Shown here: in pieces, positions 46,048 to 56,167 of the stretch | Layout of the letters: each line of letters starts with the position of its first letter | Numbering within the stretch: the first letter of the stretch is position 1 | Source: Hyphomicrobiales bacterium | GTDB taxonomy: Bacteria > Pseudomonadota > Alphaproteobacteria > Rhizobiales > Rhizobiaceae | Assembly: GCA_017305925.1 (NCBI GenBank) | Contig: JAFKJW010000199.1 | Span: 1 to 56,167 of the forward strand | Length of the DNA stretch: 56,167 bases | Direction of reading: 5' to 3' | Notes under the pieces: model-generated | Database searches by the model: none | The model's input: only the letters and a program-made list of their open reading frames with translations | What the model was told of the DNA's origin: nothing | Translations under genes and position numbers: made by a program

Positions 46048-48267
46048 GCGGCCTTTTTTCCGCCGGCCTTGCCGGCGGGTTCCGTCGCATCGAGATACTG
46101 CGTCAGCGCGCAGACGAGATGGTAGAAGATGCTGGCCGGCACTTCGCGTGCCCGGCTGCGGCCCTGCTCGTCGATCTGGTCGATCCACAGCCCCGTCGGA
46201 GCCGGATCGATGTGCCAGCGGAAAAGCCGCCCGACACGTGCCTCGATTTCCGGCTTGAGATCCGGCCCGCCGGTGCCGTCGAGCGCCGTCGCAGCCTTGA
46301 TCGCCTCGGTCTGCGGCCAACTCCGCGACATGCGGTCGAGCGGCACGCCTTGCCGGGTCACGGCACCGTAAGCGAGGCCGGTGGCGCGGTTGAGCCCGTT
46401 GGCGACCGCCGAGGCGTAGAGCTTGCGCGCGAAGGCGATGAGGTCCTTCTGGCCGCTGGCCCGGGCGAAATCGACCAGCAGCGACGCCCATTCGAAATGG
46501 TGGCCGGGCTCCGTCCAGTCGCCCATGTCGCCCCTGGCAGGCTTCCAGTCGTCGTCGAAGAATTCGCCGAGCGTCCAGGTGTCGTGATCGAAGAAGCTCG
46601 ACCGGAAAAGATCGATGATGCGCGCCGCACGCCGCAGGTGGCTGCGCTCGCCCGTCGCGCGATGCCAGGCGAGAAACGCCTCCAGAAGGTGCATGTGCGG
46701 GTTGGAGCGTCGCGTCCCCTCCCCGTCCGAGGTTTCGAGGAAGCCGGTGAGCCGGCGGTCCTCCAGATGCTCGTCGAGGAAGGCGAAGGTCTCCTTCCCC
46801 AGCTCCAGGGCCTGCGGGTTGCCGCTGATATGCGCATGCGCGAGCGCGAGCAGGACGCAGGAGTGATCGTAAGCGTCCTCGACGGGATCGGCCACGGAAC
46901 CGTCCATGTTGAGCGTGCGCACCCAACCTCCGTTCTTCGAACGTCCGTTGGCATCCACGCTCCTTGGCTACCGCGAAGGCGTAGATCTGCCGGCCAATCG
47001 TGCGCATGCGCTTCGGCTTGCGGATCGGATGGCCCGAGAAATCGAGCGCCTCGAAGAAACCGCCATTGTCGTGGTCCACTCCGGCGGTCGACCATACGGG
47101 CAGGGTTTCCTCGAACAGCCAGTGCTGAACACGGCTGCGCCAAGCACCCGGAACCACCACCCGGTCGTCGGCGGGCGTGAACTTGGTCTCGAGCCGGCCG
47201 CTCCGCTCGAGCTGCTCGACGATCTTCTTGACGTTCTGGCTGCGGTCGACCGGCGCGACGAAGGTGGCATCGGCCGTCGACACGATCGCCATGCCCTTGA
47301 CGCCGATTGCGGAAAGGAGCCGGCCTTCGCTGCGGATATAGGAGTTCTCGCAATCGATCGCGACGACGTCGCCGACGATGACGTTGCCTTTCTCGTCGGT
47401 GGGGCTGACATCCAACAGCGACTGCCACGAGCCGAGGTCGCTCCAGCGGAAGGTCGCCGGCACCACGGCAATGTCGGCCGCGCGCTCCATCACCGCATAG
47501 TCGATCGAATCGGACGGGATGGCCTGGTAGAGATCGAGCGACATGTAGAGGCCCGATACGTCGCGGTAGGCCGCCTTGTATGCCGCTTCCGTGGCGTTCC
47601 AGATGCCGGGCTCGAACGTCAGGAACGCGTCGCGCATGACGGAGGCGCGGAACAGGAAGATACCGGCGTTCCAATAGAAATTGCCGGCCTCCAGATAGCC
47701 CCGGGCCGTCTCCAGGTCGGGCTTTTCCACGAAACGCCTGACCTCGCGGACATCCCCGGAAGAGGCGCCGGCCTCGATATAGCCGAAACCCGTCTCGGGC
47801 TGGGTGGGCGTGATCCCGAAGACGACGATCCGGCCCGATGAAGCCGGCGGCGCGCCGCGCTCCACCGTCTGCCAGAACTGCTCGACGGTCGATATCTCAT
47901 GGTCGGAGGGGACGACGAGGACCAGCGCATCGCCGAACCTGTCCAGCGTCTGCAAGGTGGCCAGCGCCACCGCTGCCGCGGTGTTCCTGCCGACCGGCTC
48001 GAACAACGCCCCGCCGCCCGCGAAATCGATCTCGCTCACGTCGCTGCGCACCCTGTCGGCATGACGCTCCGAGGCGATGAGGAAGATGGGCGTCTCGCCG
48101 GAAGGCCGGGCAGCGAGCCGGCGCAACGTTCGCGCGAGCATCGAGCCTTCGCCTGCAAGGTCATGGAACTGCTTGGGATTGTCCTCACGCGAGAGCGGCC
48201 AGAGCCGCGACCCGACGCCGCCACTCATCACGAAGCTTACGATTCTCTCGCTCATGCTTGCGTCCAT
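46041..48267 (-). pseudogene. Mannose-1-phosphate guanylyltransferase fused to an AGE-type epimerase domain, disrupted by an apparent out-of-frame deletion
   Basis: The 5' part (48267 to about 46960) codes for a complete-looking nucleotidyltransferase with MSGGVGSRLWPLSREDNPKQ, FVEKPDLETARGYLEAGN and FRWSDLGSWQSLLD, which makes GDP-mannose from mannose-1-phosphate, followed by the beginning of an N-acylglucosamine 2-epimerase domain (MRTIGRQIYAFAVAKERG). After Gly the frame goes astray. The rest of the epimerase domain continues in another frame from about 46958 (GRSKNGGWVRTLNMDG to the stop at 46041; 305 codons from a GTG). In comparable fused proteins about 20 residues separate the two, so a short deletion that shifts the frame is inferred. 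A sequencing error or assembly gap could give the same picture. The downstream piece could still be made separately. Follows phosphomannomutase by 13 bases. Confidence 0.8.
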
Positions 48268-48280
48268 AGGCCGTCCGCGC

Positions 48281-49795
48281 TCAGAAGGCCTGATTATAGG
48301 GGCCGATCCCGGGATTGCGACGCAACACCGCATCCAGCGCCTCGAACATGTCCCGCCGGCGCTCCGCCGACACCGGGCTTTCGACGACGACCACGAGCTC
48401 CGGCTTGTTCGAGGAGGCGCGCACGAGCCCCCAGGTTCCGTCCTCCACCACGACCCTCACGCCGTTGACGGTGATCAGCTCCGCGATCCCCTGGCCCGCA
48501 AACGGCTCGCCTTTCTCCCGCATCGCCGCGAAATCGGCGACGACGCGATCCACCACGCCGTATTTCTCGGTATCGGCGCAATGCGGCGACATGGTCGGCG
48601 TGCCGTAGGTCAGCGGCAAGTCGCGGTAGAGGTCGGCCATCGACTTTCCGGGGTTGCGGTCGAGCATCTCGCAAATCGCGAGGGCGGTGATCAGCCCGTC
48701 GTCATAGCCGCGGCCGATCGGCGCGTTGAAGAAGAAATGTCCGGATTTCTCGAAGCCGGCGATCGCGCCCAGTTCGGATACCCGGCGCTTGATGTAGGAA
48801 TGGCCGGTCTTCCAGTAGTCCGTTTCGGCGCCGTGGCGCTTCAGAACCGGATCGGTGTTGAAAAGCCCGGTGGATTTGACGTCCACCACGAATTTCGCGC
48901 CCGGATGCAGCGCGGAAATATCGCGCGCCAGCATCACGCCCACCTTGTCGGCGAAAATCTCGTCGCCCTCATTGTCGACGACGCCGCAGCGGTCGCCGTC
49001 GCCGTCGAAGCCCAGCCCGACATCGGCGCCCGTCTCCAGCACCTTGTCCCGCATGGCATGGAGCATCTCCATGTCCTCGGGGTTGGGATTGTAGCGCGGA
49101 AACGTGTGGTCGAGCCCGGTATCCAAAGGGATCACCTCGCAGCCGATGCGCTCCAGCGCTTCCGGCGCGAAGGCGCCCGCCGTGCCGTTGCCGCAGGCGG
49201 CCACGACGCGCAGCTTGCGCTTCAGCGTCCGGCCACGGGTGAGATCGTCCAGATAGGCGGCCCGGAAATCCGCGACCGCCTCGTAGGAGCCGCCGCCGAC
49301 GAGATCGAAGTCGCCTGCCAGCACCATGTCCCTCAGCGCGCCCATCTCTTCCGGCCCGAAGGTCAGCGGACGCTGCATGCCCATCTTGACGCCCGTCCAG
49401 CCATTCTCGTTGTGGGAGGCCGTCACCATCGCGACAGAGGGCGCGTCGAGCGCGAACTGGGCGAAATAGGCCATCGGCGAGAGCGCCAGTCCGATGTCCT
49501 TCACCTGAGCGCCGGCCGCCTGAAGGCCGGAACAGAGCGCGAGCTTGATGGCCATCGAATAGGAGCGGAAATCGTGCCCGACGACGATCCGCGGACCGAC
49601 GCCGCGGCGGCGGATCAGCGTCGCCAGCCCCATGCCGAGAACCTGCACGCCCAGCAGGTTGAGCTCCGGCGTCTTGGACGAGCCCGGACGGCCGAACCAC
49701 CAGCGCGCGTCATACTCCCTGAACCCCGTGGGGGCGACCAGCGCCGAGGTCTCGAAGGCAAAGGTGTTGGGCTGCGCCGCACTCACCGGTTTCAA
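48281..49795 (-). CDS. Phosphomannomutase/phosphoglucomutase
   Basis: Interconverts mannose-6-phosphate and mannose-1-phosphate (and often glucose equivalents), supplying GDP-mannose and polysaccharide synthesis. The 504-residue protein has TASHNENGWTGVKMG with phospho-Ser127, the metal loop FDGDGDRCG, and a C-terminal phosphate-binding loop RASSNKPELVVVVE. It starts with TTG at 49795, selected because GGGAGA is six bases upstream; no ATG lies in the family's N-terminal range. It leads directly into the guanylyltransferase gene (13-base gap), so both genes of the GDP-mannose route are co-transcribed. Confidence 0.9.
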   Translation of the reverse strand: MKPVSAAQPNTFAFETSALVAPTGFREYDARWWFGRPGSSKTPELNLLGVQVLGMGLATLIRRRGVGPRIVVGHDFRSYSMAIKLALCSGLQAAGAQVKDIGLALSPMAYFAQFALDAPSVAMVTASHNENGWTGVKMGMQRPLTFGPEEMGALRDMVLAGDFDLVGGGSYEAVADFRAAYLDDLTRGRTLKRKLRVVAACGNGTAGAFAPEALERIGCEVIPLDTGLDHTFPRYNPNPEDMEMLHAMRDKVLETGADVGLGFDGDGDRCGVVDNEGDEIFADKVGVMLARDISALHPGAKFVVDVKSTGLFNTDPVLKRHGAETDYWKTGHSYIKRRVSELGAIAGFEKSGHFFFNAPIGRGYDDGLITALAICEMLDRNPGKSMADLYRDLPLTYGTPTMSPHCADTEKYGVVDRVVADFAAMREKGEPFAGQGIAELITVNGVRVVVEDGTWGLVRASSNKPELVVVVESPVSAERRRDMFEALDAVLRRNPGIGPYNQAF

Positions 49796-49862
49796 CGTCA
49801 ATCTCCCTTCGGTCGCGAAGCGTACTGCCGCGCAAGCCCGTTTCGCCACATACCGGGAGAAC

Positions 49863-49939
49863 TGGTCGGAGTGGCAGGATTTGAACCTGCGACCCCATCG
49901 TCCCGAACGATGTGCGCTACCAGACTGCGCTACACTCCG
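49863..49939 (-). tRNA. tRNA-Pro (anticodon CGG)
   Basis: The minus strand reads CGGAGTG (5' acceptor), a D arm TAGCGCAGTCTGGTAGCGC, anticodon arm CATCG-TTCGGGA-CGATG with anticodon CGG, TPsiC arm with GGTTCAAATCC, and CACTCCG A CCA. All stems pair, and the 3' CCA is encoded. It lies 67 bases upstream of the phosphomannomutase start and 48 bases downstream of the alpha-glucosidase stop. Confidence 0.96.
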
Positions 49940-49987
49940 TGACCAGACGGCGGTCATATAGCCGCCGCCCTTGCATCCTGCAAGCGC

Positions 49988-51625
49988 TTAGAGCGGTTCC
50001 GGCGACATCGCCAGGAATGCAGCGCCGAACGGCCCTACCGTCACGGCGCCGGCGGCCACAACGGCCTCTTGCTCTCCGATGCTCCGCGCCTCGGCCCAGC
50101 CCGGCGGCAACTCGAACACCGCCGCCTCGCCACCGAAATTAAACAGGCAGAGCAGTTCCTGCGCCACCGTCTCGCGGACGAAGGCCAGCACCGTATCGGC
50201 GCTTTCCAGGAAGCGAATCGATCCTTCCCGCAGCGCCGGATGCGCCGCGCGGAACGCCAGGGCCCGGCGATAGTGGTTGAGCACCGACTCCGGCGACAGG
50301 TCCTGCACATCGGCCGCGCGGGCGCGATGCTCGTCCGGAACGGGCAGCCAGGGCGTGGCGGTGGAGAAACCGGCATGGACCGCGCCCGCGTTCCACGGCA
50401 TGGGCGTGCGGCACCCGTCGCGCCCCTTGAAGCCTGGCCAGAACCTTATGCCGTAAGGGTCGCGCAATTGCTCGAAGGTCAATTCCACCTCCGTCAGGCC
50501 GAGTTCCTCGCCCTGATAGAGGCAGAGCGAGCCGCGCATTGCCGTGAGGATCGAGATCGCCAGCTTCGCCACCTTGTCCGTGCCCCGGCCGGGGCCGGCG
50601 AAGCGCGAGGCATGGCGGTTCACGTCGTGGTTGGAAAATGCCCAGCAGATCCAGCCGTCCCTCACCATCCGCTCGGACGCTTCCACCCGGCTTCGTATAT
50701 GGGCGGGTGAAAATTCCGGGCCGAGGAGGTCGAACGTATAGCACATATGCAGGCGTTCGCCGCCCGCCGTATAGGCGGCGACCGTCTCGAGCGACCGGCC
50801 CTCGTCGCCTACCTCCCCCACCGATGTCCGTCCCGAATATCCGTTCAGGAGGTCGCGGAAGTTTTTGAGGAAACCGAGGTTCTCCGGCCGCGTCTTGTCG
50901 AACAGATGCCATTGGTAGAGATAGGGATTGGCATCGGATGCGAGGCCGGCGACACGGGTGTCCGCCGGCGGATTGTCGCGCAGGAAGCGGTCGCAGAAAT
51001 AGTAGTTGACGGTATCCAGCCGGAAGCCGTCCACGCCACGCTCCAGCCAGAAACGGGCCGCGTCCAGCAAGGCGTCCGTGACCTTCGGATTGTGAAAATT
51101 GAGATCGGGCTGCGCGGCGAGGAAGTTGTGCAGGTAATATTGCCGGCGCGTCGAATCCCACTCCCATGACGGCCCGCCGAAGACGGAGAGCCAGTTGTTG
51201 GGCGCGGAGCCGTCGGGCCTGGCGTCGGCCCAGACATACCAGTCGGCCTTCTCGTTGTCGCGCGACGCGCGGCTTTCCACGAACCAGGGGTGTCTGTCGG
51301 AGGTGTGGGAAATCACGAGGTCCATGATGACCTTGAGGCCGAGCCTGTGCGCCTCCGCGAGCAGGGCGTCGAAATCGGCGAGCGTGCCGAACAGCGGGTC
51401 GACGTCGCAATAGTCCGAGACGTCATAACCCATGTCGGCCATGGGAGACCTGCAGAAGGGCGACAGCCATACGGCGTCCACGCCGAGGCCCGCAATATAG
51501 GGAAGCCGCCCGATGACGCCCTTCAGGTCGCCGGTGCCGTCGCCGGTCGTGTCCTGGAAGGAGCGCGGATAGACCTGATAGATGACGCAACCGCGCCACC
51601 AGTCCTCACCGGATGCGGTCGTCAT
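49988..51625 (-). CDS. aglA: Alpha-glucosidase/GH13 hydrolase (AglA-like)
   Basis: A 545-residue cytosolic glycoside hydrolase family 13 enzyme. The N-terminal barrel has YQVYPRSFQD and DLVISHTSDRHPWF; the nucleophile Asp204 is in GFRLDTVN, the acid Glu271 in SVGEVGDE and the third Asp334 in FSNHDVNR. Members of this subgroup cleave alpha-1,4- or alpha-1,1-linked glucosides such as maltose, sucrose or trehalose-related compounds; aglA of S. meliloti is the nearest named example that I know. The start overlaps the glgX stop by four bases (ATGA), so it belongs to the glycogen operon here. Confidence 0.88.
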   Translation of the reverse strand: MTTASGEDWWRGCVIYQVYPRSFQDTTGDGTGDLKGVIGRLPYIAGLGVDAVWLSPFCRSPMADMGYDVSDYCDVDPLFGTLADFDALLAEAHRLGLKVIMDLVISHTSDRHPWFVESRASRDNEKADWYVWADARPDGSAPNNWLSVFGGPSWEWDSTRRQYYLHNFLAAQPDLNFHNPKVTDALLDAARFWLERGVDGFRLDTVNYYFCDRFLRDNPPADTRVAGLASDANPYLYQWHLFDKTRPENLGFLKNFRDLLNGYSGRTSVGEVGDEGRSLETVAAYTAGGERLHMCYTFDLLGPEFSPAHIRSRVEASERMVRDGWICWAFSNHDVNRHASRFAGPGRGTDKVAKLAISILTAMRGSLCLYQGEELGLTEVELTFEQLRDPYGIRFWPGFKGRDGCRTPMPWNAGAVHAGFSTATPWLPVPDEHRARAADVQDLSPESVLNHYRRALAFRAAHPALREGSIRFLESADTVLAFVRETVAQELLCLFNFGGEAAVFELPPGWAEARSIGEQEAVVAAGAVTVGPFGAAFLAMSPEPL

Positions 51626-53643
51626 GCCTTCGTCCCCTTCTTTCGCCCGATGCGCCTTTCGCCAAGGAACACCACCGTGCGGCCGGCCACCAGGAAAGCA
51701 TCGCCGTCAACCTGCCGGGCGGGATGATCCGGCGGCGCAAGCAGCACCTCCCAATCGCGCCCGGTGATGGCTGGCAGGCGGAAGATAGCGCCGCGACGGT
51801 CGCCATTCACGGCGACGGCGAGCCCGTCCGCCTTGCGGCTGCCGACACCGAGCATCATGACGAGGCGATGGCGCTCGGGGTCCTCCCAGTCCGGGGTTTC
51901 CATCGGCTTGCCGGCCTCGGTCAGCCAGGCCACGTCGCGGATACCGTCGGCAGTCTCATCGCCGCTCAGAAACGACGAGGAGAAATGTCCGGAAAAGCGC
52001 CGCCTCAAATGGGCCAGCGCCGCGACATACGCCTCGCGCTCCCGGTTCCTCCCGCGCCAATCCAGCCACGTGACGGCGTTGTCTTGTGCATAGGCGTTGT
52101 TGTTGCCGCCTTGGGTGCGGCCGAACTCGTCGCCCGCCGTCAGCATGATCGTGCCGCGCGAGGCGAACAGCGTCGCCAGAAGCGCGTCCACGTCGCGCTT
52201 GCGGGCGGCGATGATTTTCGGGTCGGAGGTTTCGCCCTCGACGCCGCCATTCCAGGAAAAATTCTCGCCATGGCCGTCGCGGTTGCCCTCGCCATTCGCC
52301 TCGTTGTGCCTGTGTGCGAACGAGACGAGATCGGCGAGCGTGAAGCCGTCATGCGCCGCGATGAAATCGACGCTGCGCGTCGCCACCGCGCCGTCGCGCC
52401 GAAAGATATCGGACGAGCCGGCAAGCCGCGTGGCAAGCGCTCCCACGGTCGATCTGTCTCCACGCCAGAACCGGCGCACGTCGTCGCGGTAGCGGTCGTT
52501 CCATTCAAGCATGGGCGGCCGAAAATTGCCGAGCTGGTAGCCGTCCGCGCCGATGTCCCAAGGCTCGGCGATCATCACCCGGCCGGCCAGCATCGGGTCG
52601 GTGCGGATGGCCGCCAGCAGCGGCGCATCCGCGTCGAAGCCGGCATCGTCGCGGCCGAGGATCGGCGCGAGATCGAAGCGGAACCCGTCGACGCCGGCAT
52701 GGCGCACGAAATGGCGCAGCGTGTCGAGGACGAGGCGCTCCACGACCGGATGGTCGCAGGCGACCGTGTTGCCCGTTCCGGTGTCGTTGACGAGACGGCC
52801 CCGGGCGTGACGGTAATAGGCATTGGCGTCAAGGCCGCGCAGCGAAAGCGTCGGCCCCAGCCGGTCGCTCTCGCCGGTGTGGTTGAAGACGAGATCGAGA
52901 ATGGTGCCGATGCCGGCGCGCCGCAGGGCGGCGACCGTGTCCCGCAACTCGCCGAGCCCGCCCGGCGCCAGACGCGGGTCTAGCGCCATGAAGGTCACCG
53001 GATTGTAGCCCCAGGCGTTGTGCAGGCCGAGCGGCGGCAGATGGCGCTCATCGATCCAGGCCGTGACCGGCATCAGCTCGATGGCCGACACGCCGATGCG
53101 CTTCAGATGCGCGACCACCGCCGGATGCGCGAGTGCGGCGATCGTGCCGCGCTGGCCTTCGGGCACGTCCGGATGATTCTTCGTAAAGCTTCGCACCTGA
53201 AGCTCGTAGATCAGGCCGCCCGGCCGGAAGAGCGGCTGAGCCGTCTTCACCGGCCTCGGAGCAACGACGATCGCCTTCGGCATCAGCGGGGCGGTGTCAC
53301 CGCCCTCTCCGCGCGGCGCGGCAAGCGTGGCATCGTAGCGGTATGGCCGGTCGATCTCGATCGCATAGGGATCGACCAGCAGCTTGTCCGGGTCGAACCA
53401 GAGGCCGGCATCGGGATCGTAGCGACCGTCGGCGCGGTAGCCATAGCGCTGACCGGCCTTCAGGCCCGACACGAGGAGCGAAAATGTGCCGTCGGCAGCG
53501 CGTTGCATATCATGGCGCGCCACCTCCCTCTCGCCGCGATCGTCGAACAGGCAGAGCCATATCTTTTCCGCCGCGCCCGACCAGACGGCGAAACGCACGC
53601 CAGAGGGGACGGGAACGGCGCCGAACTGGGTATCAGTCGTCAT
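51622..53643 (-). CDS. glgX: Glycogen debranching enzyme GlgX
   Basis: A 673-residue isoamylase-type GH13 enzyme that removes alpha-1,6 branches from limit dextrins. An N-terminal beta-sandwich (about residues 1-110; FAVWSGAAEKIWLCLFDD) precedes the barrel with YELQVRSFTKNHPDVPE, WGYNPVTFMALDPR, the nucleophile Asp324 in GFRFDLAPI, AEPWDIG with the acid Glu, and IAAHDGFTLADLVSF. Its ATG at 53643 lies inside the last codons of the upstream toxin gene (11-base overlap), and no clear ribosome-binding site precedes it, so it may depend on translation of the toxin gene. Confidence 0.94.
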   Translation of the reverse strand: MTTDTQFGAVPVPSGVRFAVWSGAAEKIWLCLFDDRGEREVARHDMQRAADGTFSLLVSGLKAGQRYGYRADGRYDPDAGLWFDPDKLLVDPYAIEIDRPYRYDATLAAPRGEGGDTAPLMPKAIVVAPRPVKTAQPLFRPGGLIYELQVRSFTKNHPDVPEGQRGTIAALAHPAVVAHLKRIGVSAIELMPVTAWIDERHLPPLGLHNAWGYNPVTFMALDPRLAPGGLGELRDTVAALRRAGIGTILDLVFNHTGESDRLGPTLSLRGLDANAYYRHARGRLVNDTGTGNTVACDHPVVERLVLDTLRHFVRHAGVDGFRFDLAPILGRDDAGFDADAPLLAAIRTDPMLAGRVMIAEPWDIGADGYQLGNFRPPMLEWNDRYRDDVRRFWRGDRSTVGALATRLAGSSDIFRRDGAVATRSVDFIAAHDGFTLADLVSFAHRHNEANGEGNRDGHGENFSWNGGVEGETSDPKIIAARKRDVDALLATLFASRGTIMLTAGDEFGRTQGGNNNAYAQDNAVTWLDWRGRNREREAYVAALAHLRRRFSGHFSSSFLSGDETADGIRDVAWLTEAGKPMETPDWEDPERHRLVMMLGVGSRKADGLAVAVNGDRRGAIFRLPAITGRDWEVLLAPPDHPARQVDGDAFLVAGRTVVFLGERRIGRKKGTKA

Positions 53644-53974
53644 CTTGGCCAGAAAGCCCGAGGAAAACGACGATGGCCTGACTTATCGCGTGCATCTGCA
53701 TGCCCGAGAGCATGCCGATACGTCGCCCCAGCTTCGTGCGCGGAATTGTCGTGACCTTATCGATCATGACACAAGACGGAGAACGCAGACCATTTGCTCC
53801 GGTCGGCTCGACGACAATCCGCAAGAGATCCGGCGCGTCCATATCCGAGGTAAAGCCACAGACCGTTATGGATTCGGTTGTATGAAAAATCTCGTCCTGC
53901 AAGATGACAGATGGCCGTGGCTTGCCGGCATAGTCATTGGCGCCGGCAACCGTCCAGATCTCGCCGCGCTTCAC
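53633..53974 (-). CDS. MazF/PemK-family toxin
   Basis: A 113-residue toxin of the MazF/PemK fold, which cleaves mRNA at short sequences. It starts with GTG at 53974, coupled to the antitoxin by a four-base GTGA overlap, and reads MKRGEIWTVAGANDYAGKPRPSVILQ, then GLRSPSCVMIDKVTTIPR, the family hallmark with Arg near KPRPSVI and Thr near KVTTIPR. The 3' end overlaps glgX by 11 bases. Confidence 0.88.
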   Translation of the reverse strand: MKRGEIWTVAGANDYAGKPRPSVILQDEIFHTTESITVCGFTSDMDAPDLLRIVVEPTGANGLRSPSCVMIDKVTTIPRTKLGRRIGMLSGMQMHAISQAIVVFLGLSGQDDD

Positions 53975-54219
53975 TCCTCGTCTTCCCACCACTTGAGCGT
54001 GATGGAATCGATGAATGCCTGATCGTCTTTCGCATGCGGGCTGTTGGAGACTATCAGCGACTGCCGCCGCGCCTCCGCCTTGAACTCGGGCGTCGAGGTG
54101 TCGGGGAGCCAGAACTGCACGAGCTTCATGCCCTTTCTGCGCATGCGCTCGCGATAGGCGCGCACGCGCTCCGTGGAGGACTTGGCTTCCGGCTTGGGCC
54201 TGGGCTTGGACGACGGCAT
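53971..54219 (-). CDS. MazE-like antitoxin (DUF3018 family)
   Basis: An 82-residue antitoxin. The N-terminal half is basic (KPRPKPEAKSSTERVRAYRERMRRKGM) and probably binds DNA; the middle KLVQFWLPDTSTPEFKAEARRQSLIV is the DUF3018 hallmark, and the acidic C-terminus AFIDSITLKWWEDEE would bind the toxin. The ATG at 54219 follows a perfect 14-base palindrome by 17 bases, a likely operator. It precedes the toxin by GTGA overlap. The pair sits between pgm and glgX. Confidence 0.88.
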   Translation of the reverse strand: MPSSKPRPKPEAKSSTERVRAYRERMRRKGMKLVQFWLPDTSTPEFKAEARRQSLIVSNSPHAKDDQAFIDSITLKWWEDEE

Positions 54220-54236
54220 GGCGATGAACCCGGTTT

Positions 54237-54250
54237 CGTTACATGTAACG
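54237..54250. promoter_or_regulatory. Perfect 14-base palindrome, likely antitoxin operator
   Basis: CGTTACATGTAACG, between pgm and the antitoxin gene. Perfect twofold symmetry in a 74-base gap, directly before a toxin-antitoxin operon, suggests an autoregulatory site. Confidence 0.65.
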
Positions 54251-54293
54251 CTGGGTCGATCCGATTTCCAGCCTTCTCCTTTCCCAGACGCGA

Positions 54294-56167
<1,874 letters not shown>

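Noticed and set aside
49863-49939. tRNA-Pro as an integration (att) site for a mobile island
   Set aside because: No integrase nearby and no direct repeat of the tRNA 3' end found in the window; its neighbours are housekeeping sugar genes.

Overview
The window is G+C-rich (roughly two thirds by eye) and gene-dense, and it looks like the chromosome of an alphaproteobacterium of the order Hyphomicrobiales (Rhizobiales), most like the Mesorhizobium/Phyllobacteriaceae group. The evidence is the gene content: a gene-transfer-agent-type terminase, a MucR/Ros regulator, DUF1491, DUF2336, DUF5330 and DUF6456 proteins, a TIGR03808-type Tat repeat protein, a betI-betC-betA-betB choline operon and a glgA-pgm-glgX glycogen operon. 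No rRNA, CRISPR array, integrase or intact insertion sequence was seen. One tRNA (Pro, anticodon CGG) is present.

Layout. 0-2 kb: small and large terminase subunits (minus strand) behind a good sigma70-like promoter. 2-12.5 kb: a class A penicillin-binding protein, a DUF1214/DUF1254 pair, a DUF2336 protein, a DivJ-like membrane histidine kinase with a peptidoglycan-binding protein and DUF1491, DUF5330, SufE, then DUF6456 with a stand-alone DnaA domain-IV-like protein that has a perfect alphaproteobacterial LexA box upstream. 12.5-14.7 kb: small, partly lower-G+C orphan genes ending at mucR. 15-24 kb: oligopeptidase B, cytochrome c' plus dihaem cytochrome, Fe/Mn superoxide dismutase, a class IV aminotransferase, haloacid dehalogenase, L,D-transpeptidase, and a HerA-like ATPase. 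24-28 kb: both methylmalonyl-CoA mutase subunits and an AbrB-Doc toxin-antitoxin pair. 28-37 kb: a Gre factor, a Tat repeat protein, a sugar ABC importer with divergent HAD phosphatase and BtpA/SgcQ genes, and a ReAV-type asparaginase. 37-46 kb: a secreted protein, an SCPx-type thiolase, and the choline/choline-sulfate to glycine betaine operon. 46-56 kb: a broken mannose-1-phosphate guanylyltransferase/epimerase, phosphomannomutase, tRNA-Pro, and the end of a glycogen operon (glgA-pgm-glgX-aglA) with a MazEF-like pair between pgm and glgX.

Genes working together: BetI is expected to sense choline and repress betC/betA/betB, which turn choline-O-sulfate into choline, betaine aldehyde and glycine betaine. 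Unusually, a glutathione S-transferase and a SFKxRGA-type PLP lyase are translationally coupled into this operon. The ABC importer has an order ATPase-permease-binding protein-permease, with a strong intrinsic terminator after the binding-protein gene. glgA, pgm and glgX belong to glycogen metabolism.

The most notable anomalies are: the convergent BtpA and asparaginase genes, both of which lack their natural C-termini and read into each other's antisense, which suggests a deletion between them; an apparent out-of-frame deletion in the guanylyltransferase/epimerase gene; the LexA box before a DnaA-domain-IV-only protein; the toxin-antitoxin pair lodged in the glycogen operon; and a heptad-based inverted repeat inside the bet operon. 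All function calls come from reading the sequence by eye; no database search was run.
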